From an uncultured Actinomycetes bacterium (GTDB lineage Bacteria; Actinomycetota; Acidimicrobiia; Acidimicrobiales; Ilumatobacteraceae), in the NCBI GenBank assembly GCA_937927625.1, contig CALBSD010000067.1:1-20302 (forward strand): a stretch of 20,302 nucleotides of DNA. Direction: 5' to 3'. The position numbers and the translations under genes are program-made. Shown here piece by piece: positions 13,190-20,036 of the stretch. The first letter of the stretch is position 1. Each line of letters begins with the position of its first letter. Under the pieces are notes generated by a model. The model was not told where the DNA came from, ran no database searches, and was given only the letters and a program-made list of their open reading frames with translations.

Positions 13190-14313
13190 GCAAAACACGT
13201 GTGGCTATGAACTTGCTGTGGTGTGTGCCAGGCGTTGGCGGCAGTGAGGAATATCTCGTACGTCAACTATTGGGTCTTGCAGAGATCGAACATCCTTACG
13301 AAATAGAAGTATTTGCACCGCTGGGGTTCTCGCAACGCCAGCCAAAGATTGCGTCGTTGTATTCCGTGCATGAAGCATCAAATGATTGCTCGCAACGAGC
13401 AAGGCGAATTCTTCTCGAGCACACATGGCTTGCGCGCAAGACTCGCGACTTCGGCCTGGTTCATCATGGTGGTGGCACTGTGCCGCGTCGTGGAAACAAG
13501 AGCACTGTGCTCACTATTCACGACATTCAGTGGATTGATTATCCCCACTATGTATCGCCCGTAAAACTGCGCTACTTGCGTCGAGTTGTTCCATCTTCTG
13601 TTCGGCGTGCAACACGTGTCGTTGTTCCTTCGCGTTTTGTTGCAGATTCGCTGACGAAATCATTTGCAACAGCACCGAAGAAGATTGGCGTCGTTCGCCA
13701 TGGGCTTGAAAGTGATTTGAGCTCAGTAGCGACGGATGAAGCCACACTGCGAGCCAAGTTCCATCTCGGTGCAGGTCCAGTGCTTGTCTTCCCGGCAATT
13801 ACGCACCCACATAAGAACCATCTGTTCTTGTTGGGCCTTCTGGCACATGCTGCTGGGTCATGGGCAGACCCAACTTTGCGCATTGTGTTTGCAGGTTCGG
13901 AAGGTTCGCATCATGCGCAAGTGCTTTCGTTTATTGCTGAAAATGGTTTGTCTTCGCGAGTCGTCATGCCAGGTCGCGTTTCCAACGAAGATCGCAATGG
14001 CTTGTTGAAGATGGCCGACGCGATGGTGTTCCCCAGCGAGTATGAAGGCTTCGGGGCACCTGTCATTGAGGCGATGCGAATGGGTGCGCCGATTATCAGT
14101 AGTGATCGCGCGAGTCTTCCTGGGGTCATTGGTGATGCAGGACTAGTACTCCCGCTCACTGTTGATGCGTGGGCTAACGCATTAGATGTGGTTCGCGCTC
14201 GTCGAGACGAACTTATTGCGCTCGGTTACTCACGGTCACAACTCTTCACCGCATCATTGTCGGCAACCGACTTGGTAGAGCAGTACCGCATCGCATTGAA
14301 TGGACAGCAATGA
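13186..14313 (+). CDS. GT4-type glycosyltransferase, second of three
   Basis: A 375-residue GT-B glycosyltransferase of the GT4 type. PGVGGSEEYLVRQLLGL near the N-terminus is the acceptor-side glycine loop, and VLTIHDIQWIDYPHYVSP is the central signature. The C-terminal domain has AITHPHKNHLFLLGLL, FAGSEGSHHAQVLSF, and the E-x7-E motif in SEYEGFGAPVIEAMRMGAP. It resembles the preceding gene in layout but not closely in sequence, so the two probably make different linkages. The ATG overlaps the previous stop by 4 nt and its own stop overlaps the next ATG by 4 nt, so the three transferases are translationally coupled. Donor sugar unknown; GDP-mannose or GDP-fucose would fit the locus. Confidence 0.85.
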   Translation: MSKTRVAMNLLWCVPGVGGSEEYLVRQLLGLAEIEHPYEIEVFAPLGFSQRQPKIASLYSVHEASNDCSQRARRILLEHTWLARKTRDFGLVHHGGGTVPRRGNKSTVLTIHDIQWIDYPHYVSPVKLRYLRRVVPSSVRRATRVVVPSRFVADSLTKSFATAPKKIGVVRHGLESDLSSVATDEATLRAKFHLGAGPVLVFPAITHPHKNHLFLLGLLAHAAGSWADPTLRIVFAGSEGSHHAQVLSFIAENGLSSRVVMPGRVSNEDRNGLLKMADAMVFPSEYEGFGAPVIEAMRMGAPIISSDRASLPGVIGDAGLVLPLTVDAWANALDVVRARRDELIALGYSRSQLFTASLSATDLVEQYRIALNGQQ

Positions 14314-15545
14314 GTCGCCCCATTGTTGTTCTTGTGCCGCACTTCGCACCTGACACTGCACCAACTGGCGAAGTGATTACTCGCATCGTGGATGAATTCA
14401 TCACAGCAGGTCGTCGTATTCATGTTGTGACGGCATTGCCGTGGTATCGCACACATGCCATCGAAGAAGGATGGACAGGTCGTCTTGTTCGTCGTGAGCG
14501 CACGGAGTGGGGCTCCATCATTCGTGTCCACCCGTTTCCTGGCAAGAGCAAGAAGAATCTCTTGCGTCGTGCAGTGGGTTTTGCCGGCTTCAGTGCCATC
14601 GCAGGTGTCTGCACTTTGTTCGCAGGCGGAATTCATCGTCGTCCTGCGGCTATCATTTCGATGTCGCCACCACTCACATTGGGTCTCACCGGTTGGCTTG
14701 CTGCACGCATGCGTTTCACAACTGCCATTTTCAATATTCAAGATGTGTTTCCTGATGCGGCCATCGAAACTGGCGCAATTACAAACACCCGCATCATTGC
14801 TGCTGCGCGTTGGCTTGAGCGCGTGAGTTATCAACGGTCTGATGCCGTTGTGGTGTTGTCCGATGATCTTCGCGCCAATGTTGTTGCCAAAGTGTCTCCG
14901 CAACACGCCGACAAGGTGAAAGTAATTCCCAACTTCGTTGATGCTGACCGCATTGTTCCGATGGATCGAATGACCGCGTACCGAACTGAGCTGAACATCG
15001 GCGATGAACTCGTAGTGATGTACGCCGGCAATGTTGGCTACTCACAATCACTCACCATGTTGTTGTATGCGGCGAAGAAAATACCCGATGTCACCTTTGT
15101 GATTAATGGTGACGGCGCCGCACGTGCAGATCTTGAAGCACAGGCTGCAGGTCTTGCCAATATTCGCTTCGCTGGTTACCAACCACGTGATCGTGTCGGA
15201 GAAGTGCTTGCTTCTGGCGACATTCACGTTGTGCCTCTGCGAACTGGCCTCGGAGCTGTCAGCGTTCCGTCCAAGACGTACAGCATCTTGGCGGCTGCAC
15301 GGCCGGTGGTCGCGGCGATTGACGCAGGTACAGAAGTCACTCGCATTCTTGAACACAGTGGTGCCGGTATATCCGTTGCGCCCGACAACGAAGAACTCTT
15401 TACCTCGGCTCTTCAATCAATGGTGGCAAACATGGATTCAGCACGGGCACAAGGGATTTCAGGTCGTCAGTGGGTGGAAACCCATGTCTCTCCAACTGCA
15501 GTTGCTCAGTCGTATCTGTCATTAATTGCTGATATCGGTGTGTGA
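14310..15545 (+). CDS. WcaI/WbuB-like GT4 glycosyltransferase, third of three
   Basis: A 411-residue glycosyltransferase of the subgroup seen in colanic acid and O-antigen clusters (WcaI/WbuB type). The N-terminus reads VVLVPHFAPDTAPTGEVITR, matching YFPPE-x-A/G openings of that subgroup. ISMSPPLTLGLTGWLAA and FNIQDVFPDAAIETGAI are strong subgroup signatures. The C-terminal domain has VMYAGNVGYSQ, NGDGAARADLE and VPSKTYSILAAARPVV; the last motif replaces the first Glu of E-x7-E, which is normal for the subgroup. A hydrophobic stretch around residues 85-110 may touch the membrane. It ends 40 nt before the next gene, where a palindrome and a new -10 box occur, so transcription may be re-initiated there. 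Confidence 0.85.
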   Translation: MSRPIVVLVPHFAPDTAPTGEVITRIVDEFITAGRRIHVVTALPWYRTHAIEEGWTGRLVRRERTEWGSIIRVHPFPGKSKKNLLRRAVGFAGFSAIAGVCTLFAGGIHRRPAAIISMSPPLTLGLTGWLAARMRFTTAIFNIQDVFPDAAIETGAITNTRIIAAARWLERVSYQRSDAVVVLSDDLRANVVAKVSPQHADKVKVIPNFVDADRIVPMDRMTAYRTELNIGDELVVMYAGNVGYSQSLTMLLYAAKKIPDVTFVINGDGAARADLEAQAAGLANIRFAGYQPRDRVGEVLASGDIHVVPLRTGLGAVSVPSKTYSILAAARPVVAAIDAGTEVTRILEHSGAGISVAPDNEELFTSALQSMVANMDSARAQGISGRQWVETHVSPTAVAQSYLSLIADIGV

Positions 15546-15551
15546 ACGCCT

Positions 15552-15563
15552 CGGACTAGTCCG
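15552..15563. promoter_or_regulatory. Perfect palindrome CGGACTAGTCCG
   Basis: A 12-bp perfect palindrome 6 nt after the third glycosyltransferase stop and 7 bp before the TAGCCT -10 box of the next gene, so it covers the expected -35 area. It could be an operator for a dimeric regulator. It has no loop, so it is a poor terminator. No second copy was noticed in the window. Confidence 0.4.
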
Positions 15564-15570
15564 TAGCGAG

Positions 15571-15576
15571 TAGCCT
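15571..15576 (+). promoter_or_regulatory. -10 box TAGCCT upstream of the His-rich membrane protein
   Basis: TAGCCT fits TANNNT and lies 15 nt before the GTG at 15586, the same spacing as TACAGT to ATG at the DUF4031 gene. No ribosome binding site lies between. This would give an internal promoter within the polysaccharide operon. Confidence 0.45.
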
Positions 15577-15585
15577 TTCCTACTC

Positions 15586-16350
15586 GTGGCTAGTGGTTCA
15601 TCAGCAAAAAAAGTCGCCCGTCTCGCTCAAAAGAGCAAGGGCAAAAAAGTGCGCTTTCAGGGCGGCACCCTTTTCCCATCCGTTATGGCGGTCGTCATCG
15701 TTCTCGGTATTGGCCTTGTGGCTTATGCGCGTCAATCTGCGCCAAGCAAGAACACGCCTCCCACAATCAATGATCACTGGCACATCTCGTACGGCTTCTA
15801 TAAGTGCAATGGCTTCTTGAATGACCTCACAGGCACTCTTGAGAATCCTGTGTCGCCTGCATTTCAGAAGTACAACATTCACAGCCATGACGACGGCGTT
15901 ATCCACTGGCACCCATCGGCGCTTGCCACAGGTTCTCGTGCACGTCTCGGATTGTTCCTCGAGTCGTACAACATCAAGGTTGACACCAAGGGCATCACGT
16001 TCCCTGCAAATCAGAACAACGGCGAGTCGTACAAGACATCCGATCTGAAGTGCAAAGACTCCACCGGCAAAATGGTGGACGCTCAAGTGCAAGTCCTTGT
16101 CTGGGATCAGTACGACAAGCCTGATTCAAAGAAGAAGTTCATTACTGACTTCAACAACATTCGATTCTCAAAGGATGGCATGGCGGTCACTATCGCCATT
16201 GCAGCACCGGGCGTAGATATTCCGATGCCGAAGTCGGCTTCAAACTTGCCTGAGCTTGGTGCAGCCGACTCCGGTAAGGCAACCACGACAACTGTGAAGG
16301 GTGCAACCACCACCACTGTCAAGGGTGCAACCACCACTACGGCAGGCTGA
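15586..16350 (+). CDS. Membrane-anchored His-rich extracytoplasmic protein
   Basis: A 254-residue protein without an assigned family. Residues 1-28 are Lys/Arg-rich, 29-48 form one hydrophobic membrane segment (type II anchor), and the rest should be outside. The outer domain has paired histidines at 64/66 (DHWHI), 99/101 (IHSHDD) and 107/109 (IHWHP), plus Cys74 and Cys156 that could form a disulfide. This spacing suggests a metal site, an inference. The PPT...H...HDDGVIHWHP arrangement faintly recalls DUF3105, which I cannot confirm. The tail is Thr-rich with an eight-residue repeat ATTTTVKG, a linker type common in Acidimicrobiia surface proteins. GTG at 15586 is the only reasonable start. 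Its stop overlaps the guanylyltransferase ATG (TGATG), tying it to GDP-mannose supply and surface glycan assembly. Confidence 0.75.
   Translation: MASGSSAKKVARLAQKSKGKKVRFQGGTLFPSVMAVVIVLGIGLVAYARQSAPSKNTPPTINDHWHISYGFYKCNGFLNDLTGTLENPVSPAFQKYNIHSHDDGVIHWHPSALATGSRARLGLFLESYNIKVDTKGITFPANQNNGESYKTSDLKCKDSTGKMVDAQVQVLVWDQYDKPDSKKKFITDFNNIRFSKDGMAVTIAIAAPGVDIPMPKSASNLPELGAADSGKATTTTVKGATTTTVKGATTTTAG
16279..16347 (+). repeat. 24-bp tandem repeat encoding ATTTTVKG
   Basis: Units at 16279-16302 and 16303-16326 differ at few positions, and a third, truncated and diverged unit runs to 16347. The differences are mostly synonymous, so the Thr-rich tail is under protein-level constraint or recently duplicated. 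Copy number could vary between strains. Confidence 0.85.
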
Positions 16351-17354
16351 TGCACGCGGTTGTTCTTGTCGGTGGGTTCGGCACTCGTCTGAGGCCGCTC
16401 ACTCTCAGCACGCCAAAGCCGCTCTTGCCCATTGCAAACGTTCGCCAACTTGAACATCTGATTTCGCATCTCAGTACTGCGGGTATCACCAAAGTTGTTT
16501 TGGCATTGGGCTTTAAACCGGAGCCTTTCTTTGAAGCGTTTCCCGACGGCACATGTGCTGGTGTTCAACTTCATTACGCCGTTGAACCAGAACCGCTTGA
16601 TACAGCTGGTGCAATCGCATTTGCTGCACGCGATGCCGGAATCTCTGACACCTTCGTCGTAATGAACGGCGACATTCTGTGTGATGTTGATGTTGCGTCG
16701 CTTGTTGCGTTCCATAAAGAACACGGTGCAGAAGGAACTCTGCACCTCACCCCAGTTGATGACCCGTCGCAATATGGAGTCGTAGAAACAAATGCAGACG
16801 GCTGGGTGGAGCGCTTTGTGGAGAAGCCAGCGCCGGGCGAGTCAGCCAGCAACGTAGTGAATGCCGGAACATATGTCCTTGAACCTTCAGTGATTGAACG
16901 CATTCCAGAGAATCAGAAGGTCTCAATCGAGCGAGTCGTCTTCCCAGCCATGGTTGCTGACGGCACTCTGACAGCGATGCCAACTGAGGATTACTGGATT
17001 GATACAGGTCGCCCTGACACATATCTCAAGGCAAACCTCGATCTCATTGACGGAACACGTCCCATCATCCTTTCGTCTGTCGGAACACATGCACACATTG
17101 ATGCGTCTGCTTCCATTACCCGCAGTGTGATTGGCGAGGGTTGCACAATTGGTGCTGGCTGTGTTGTTGTCGATTCAGTCCTCTTACCAGGCGCAGTTCT
17201 TGGGGAGCGCGTGCGTCTTGAGCGCACAATGGTGATGGGTAGCGTTTCTAGCGAGTCATCGTTGACAGATTGCGTGATTGGTGCTGATGTGGTGGTGGCT
17301 TCTGGTTCGCAACTAGTGAGCACACGTATTCCTGATCCGGAACAGAAGGCCTAA
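16350..17354 (+). CDS. Mannose-1-phosphate guanylyltransferase-type NDP-sugar pyrophosphorylase
   Basis: A 334-residue nucleotidyltransferase that would make GDP-mannose from mannose-1-phosphate and GTP. The signature LVGGFGTRLRPLTLSTPKPL opens the protein; VVMNGDILCDVD is the metal-binding loop, and VVETNADGWVERFVEKP is the sugar-binding strand. From about residue 245 a left-handed beta-helix is visible as hexapeptide-like repeats (HIDASASITRSVIGEGCTIG and on). This layout fits the bacterial GDP-mannose pyrophosphorylases such as mycobacterial ManB (RmlA2-like), but glucose-1-phosphate enzymes share it, so the substrate is inferred mainly from the Gmd and Fcl genes nearby. Start and stop overlap both neighbours by one base (TGATG, TAATG), so it is translationally coupled in the operon. 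Confidence 0.82.
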   Translation: MHAVVLVGGFGTRLRPLTLSTPKPLLPIANVRQLEHLISHLSTAGITKVVLALGFKPEPFFEAFPDGTCAGVQLHYAVEPEPLDTAGAIAFAARDAGISDTFVVMNGDILCDVDVASLVAFHKEHGAEGTLHLTPVDDPSQYGVVETNADGWVERFVEKPAPGESASNVVNAGTYVLEPSVIERIPENQKVSIERVVFPAMVADGTLTAMPTEDYWIDTGRPDTYLKANLDLIDGTRPIILSSVGTHAHIDASASITRSVIGEGCTIGAGCVVVDSVLLPGAVLGERVRLERTMVMGSVSSESSLTDCVIGADVVVASGSQLVSTRIPDPEQKA

Positions 17355-18265
17355 TGACCACTACCCGCAAAATCATGATCTGTGGTGGTGCAGGGTTTAT
17401 TGGTTCGTATCTCGTCGATCGCTTCATGGCCGAGGGTCATGAGGTTGATGTTGTTGATGATCTTTCTTCTGGCTCCTTGACAAATCTTGCAGAAGCGAGA
17501 AATGCTTCGGGTCGATTTAAGTTTCAGAACATCTCCGTTCTGTCGTCAGAGTTTGCGGAATTAGTCGCGCTGCGACGTCCTTCTGTCATTGTGAACTTGG
17601 CAGTCTTTTCTCCCTCACAAGGGCATCTCGCCGGAGCAATGGCCTCGTTGCAGTCATCAGTTGCTGTGTTGGAAGCTGCTCGTCTCGCAGGTGTCTCAAA
17701 AGTGATTACTGGTATTCCAGCTGCGCTGCTGTATGGAGAAGTTGCTGCGCGAGATCTTCCAATTAAGGAAGGTCACATCAATGACTCACGCATTAGTGAG
17801 GAAGTGATTGCTCGTGCGGCATCCGACATCCATAGCGTCTATCGCGACCGCCACGGCGTGGAGTTCACAGTCCTTGCAATGGCAAATGTGTACGGTGCTC
17901 GCCAACGTGCTGAAGACGGTGTAGTCGCTGCATTCGCTGATGCGCTTGCAAATGGCCGAGCACCCATCGTGCACGGAACAGGTAAGCAAGTGCGCGACTT
18001 CGTTCATGTCGATGACACGGTGGATGCAATTGCGCGTTCGCTAGATCGCGCTGGTGGCCTTGTCATCAATGTGGGCACTGGTGTCGCAACGAGCATTGCT
18101 GATCTATGGGCAGTGATGGGCGGTGCATCGTCACCAGTTCCACGCACTTCGGCATCACGACCAAACGATGTTGTACGTCTGTCGTTGTCGCCCGTGCGTG
18201 CACGTATCCAGCTTGGCTGGTCTCCCTTCACGCCATTGGCTGAAGGTCTCGCCACCCTGCGTTAA
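17354..18265 (+). CDS. NAD-dependent epimerase/dehydratase-like protein lacking catalytic residues
   Basis: A 303-residue extended short-chain dehydrogenase (SDR) relative, last gene of the polysaccharide operon. The cofactor motif GGAGFIG (residues 11-17) and Asp35/Asp36 for NAD ribose binding are intact, and ANVYGARQR and VRDFVHVDDTVDAIAR match the sugar-nucleotide epimerase pattern. However, there is no YxxxK: aligning backwards from NVYG puts Glu149 and Ala153 where Tyr and Lys should be, and no Tyr occurs between 128 and 162. The catalytic Ser/Thr position before LLYGE is also replaced (GIPAA). The fold probably binds NAD and perhaps a nucleotide sugar but should not catalyse the usual reaction. 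It could be a regulatory or scaffold partner of Fcl or Gmd, or use other residues. Its stop overlaps the convergent cofE stop. Confidence 0.8.
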   Translation: MTTTRKIMICGGAGFIGSYLVDRFMAEGHEVDVVDDLSSGSLTNLAEARNASGRFKFQNISVLSSEFAELVALRRPSVIVNLAVFSPSQGHLAGAMASLQSSVAVLEAARLAGVSKVITGIPAALLYGEVAARDLPIKEGHINDSRISEEVIARAASDIHSVYRDRHGVEFTVLAMANVYGARQRAEDGVVAAFADALANGRAPIVHGTGKQVRDFVHVDDTVDAIARSLDRAGGLVINVGTGVATSIADLWAVMGGASSPVPRTSASRPNDVVRLSLSPVRARIQLGWSPFTPLAEGLATLR

Positions 18266-18975
18266 CGAAACAGGTCTTCGCTCGGTGGGCGAACAATCTC
18301 GCTCATCGAGGAATCACGGAACCATGAAGGGTCCGCACCGCGAACGATTGCAACGGGAATGCCTTCCGACTTACCCATGACAAGTTCGGCAGCCGATGCA
18401 AGTTCGTCGGCAACACACACTTCGGTCACTTGCATCACCCGCCCAAGAGCATCTTCGGTGCCACGAAGGTCGACAACTGCAGCAATTCCTGCAACTCCGA
18501 TGGCTACGTCGGTGAGTCCCTTGCGCCATGGACGGCCAAAGGTGTCAGAGATGATGACACCCACGGAAACACCCAGTTTTGCTTTCACGATGTCGCGAAT
18601 ACGACGTGCTGACCGATCACTATCGAGCGGAAGAAGTGCGGCATAACCACGTTCGACATTGGAGAGGTCAATGCCACTGTTTGCACAGACAAATCCATGT
18701 TTTGTTTCAGTGATGATGAGATCGCCGCGACGACGTACAACGCGTACCGCTTCATCTTCAACAAGTTGTTTGTGCGAGAGCGGATCATCGGCATCAATCG
18801 CAACGAGACGATTCTCTGCTTTTGAAATAATCTTCTGCGTCACGACAAGAACGTCATTGTCGCGCAGTGGTCCATTGGGCTCGCTGCCACACGCTTCAAC
18901 GATGACATCGCCGATCTGCATCCCTGGAGTTATTTCTCCGATGCCTTCAACGCTCCATGCCATTAAGCGGGCCAT
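18262..18975 (-). CDS. cofE: Coenzyme F420-0:L-glutamate ligase
   Basis: A 237-residue enzyme that adds L-glutamate to F420-0, using GTP and a divalent metal in archaeal relatives. Recognised by VLVVTQKIISKAENR, LIEDEAVRV-like VEDEAVRVVRR, VCANSGIDLSNV, and the strongly conserved ISDTFGRPWRKGLTDVAIG block, then VTEVCVADELASAAELVMGK. It lacks the C-terminal nitroreductase-like domain found in mycobacterial FbiB, so it is the stand-alone form. The ATG at 18975 is chosen because AAGGAGG lies 6 nt upstream; it overlaps cofD by 13 nt. ATG 18963 would give a TAATG overlap but sits 18 nt from that site. The frame is open upstream to 19071, inside cofD. It is convergent with the SDR gene, sharing 4 bp. 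Confidence 0.92.
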   Translation of the reverse strand: MARLMAWSVEGIGEITPGMQIGDVIVEACGSEPNGPLRDNDVLVVTQKIISKAENRLVAIDADDPLSHKQLVEDEAVRVVRRRGDLIITETKHGFVCANSGIDLSNVERGYAALLPLDSDRSARRIRDIVKAKLGVSVGVIISDTFGRPWRKGLTDVAIGVAGIAAVVDLRGTEDALGRVMQVTEVCVADELASAAELVMGKSEGIPVAIVRGADPSWFRDSSMSEIVRPPSEDLFR

Positions 18976-19934
18976 GTGATGCCTCCTTGTTGTGGTGTTG
19001 CTTGCACGGTGATGCGCGCAAGAGCCGCGGCGACGCCGGGCTTTGACATGATGGTGTCTGTTACGACGCAACGAACGCCTTCACGCTCTACTGCATCTGC
19101 AAGATGTGCATCTTGTTCGTCGATAACCAATGTTGCTGCAGTGGGTGCGTACATGCGTGCAACGCCAACAACAGTTGGTTCGTGACCAAGCTCGACCAAC
19201 ATGCGGTCAGCTGGGCCTTTTAGCGCGGCGCCCGCAACGATGGGGGAGACCGCCACAATGTCATTGCGCCGCGAACGAAGAGCTTCTTCCACTCCAGGTA
19301 TTGCACGAATTGGTCCAATCGAGACGATCGGATTCGAAGGTGCAATGACAATCGTTGATGCATTGGTGAGAACTGTGGGGTCAATAAATGTTGCTACTTC
19401 TGCGCCAACAAATTCAATGCCAGTGACGGGCACGGAATGGCGCAACTTCACGAAGTACTCTTGGAATGAAACCGCACCGTCTTTGAGGTGCACCATGGTG
19501 CGCACAGGCTGATTGGACATCGGGATGATCGACAACGACAATCCAAAGGCACGGCGCACTTCGTCAGTCACTTGCGCCAAGGTGGCACCTTCGCGAAGAC
19601 GTGCAGTGCGGTAGAAGTGAGTTGCAAGGTCTTGGTCGCCGAGGTTGAACCATCGCGGTGCAGCAGCGGAACCTTCGGGACGGACATTTTCGAAGCGCTC
19701 AAGGGACTCCATCGCACGCCACGTTTCGTTTCTCAATCCCCAGCCACGTTCTGGATCAATAGCTTCGGCCAACGTGTATGTCACGGTGTCAATATCGGGC
19801 GAGATTGATAGTCCGTGAAGTTCGGTGTCGTCGCCAGTGTTGACAACCGTCACAACCTCTGAGGGGTCGACAGCCTGGATTAGGCCCGAAAGAAACCGTG
19901 CAGCACCAACGCCACCAGCCAAAACCAAGATCAT
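18963..19934 (-). CDS. cofD: 2-phospho-L-lactate transferase (FbiA/CofD)
   Basis: A 323-residue transferase that moves a phospholactyl-type moiety (in actinobacteria often phosphoenolpyruvyl) from a guanylylated donor onto FO, giving F420-0 or dehydro-F420-0. The N-terminal LAGGVGAARFLSGL and VVNTGDDTELHGL are the family's nucleotide and metal-binding motifs; SPDIDTVTYTLA and RWFNLGDQDLATHFYRT follow as in CofD, and APSNPIVSIGPI is a late signature. Length is normal. The ATG at 19934 lies 12 nt from a TACGCT -10 box, so the transcript is leaderless. It forms an operon with cofE. In mycobacteria fbiA-fbiB lie near a GDP-mannose pyrophosphorylase gene, and the same neighbourhood is present here. 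Confidence 0.95.
   Translation of the reverse strand: MILVLAGGVGAARFLSGLIQAVDPSEVVTVVNTGDDTELHGLSISPDIDTVTYTLAEAIDPERGWGLRNETWRAMESLERFENVRPEGSAAAPRWFNLGDQDLATHFYRTARLREGATLAQVTDEVRRAFGLSLSIIPMSNQPVRTMVHLKDGAVSFQEYFVKLRHSVPVTGIEFVGAEVATFIDPTVLTNASTIVIAPSNPIVSIGPIRAIPGVEEALRSRRNDIVAVSPIVAGAALKGPADRMLVELGHEPTVVGVARMYAPTAATLVIDEQDAHLADAVEREGVRCVVTDTIMSKPGVAAALARITVQATPQQGGITWPA
18982..18988 (-). promoter_or_regulatory. Strong Shine-Dalgarno AAGGAGG setting the cofE start
   Basis: AAGGAGG on the minus strand lies 6 nt before the ATG at 18975, optimal spacing, and is inside the cofD reading frame. It is the strongest ribosome binding site noticed in the window and allows cofE to be translated independently of the overlap. 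Confidence 0.8.
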
Positions 19935-19940
19935 GGTGCA

Positions 19941-19946
19941 AGCGTA
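19941..19946 (-). promoter_or_regulatory. -10 box TACGCT of the cofD promoter
   Basis: TACGCT on the minus strand fits TANNNT and begins 12 nt before the ATG at 19934. It is the same hexamer and spacing as at dnaE2, but without a LexA box, so this looks like a constitutive leaderless promoter. Confidence 0.6.
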
Positions 19947-19995
19947 GGGGGTTGCGATGCGGTGAGGTTCACCTGTTTCGTATAGGCCACGGTGG

Positions 19996-20001
19996 TACCG
20001 T
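19996..20001 (+). promoter_or_regulatory. Possible -10 box TACCGT for gmd
   Basis: TACCGT fits TANNNT, about 41 nt before the gmd ATG. AAGAGG at 20023-20028 is a ribosome binding site 8 nt before that ATG, so this gene, unlike many neighbours, would have an ordinary leader. The -35 is not clear. Confidence 0.35.
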
Positions 20002-20036
20002 CAACAGGTCCATTCACTCAGTAAGAGGTCTTTCCG

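Noticed and set aside
19961..19973. GGTGA-GGT-TCACC inverted repeat between cofD and gmd
   Set aside because: Short arms and no fixed position relative to a firm promoter; likely chance.
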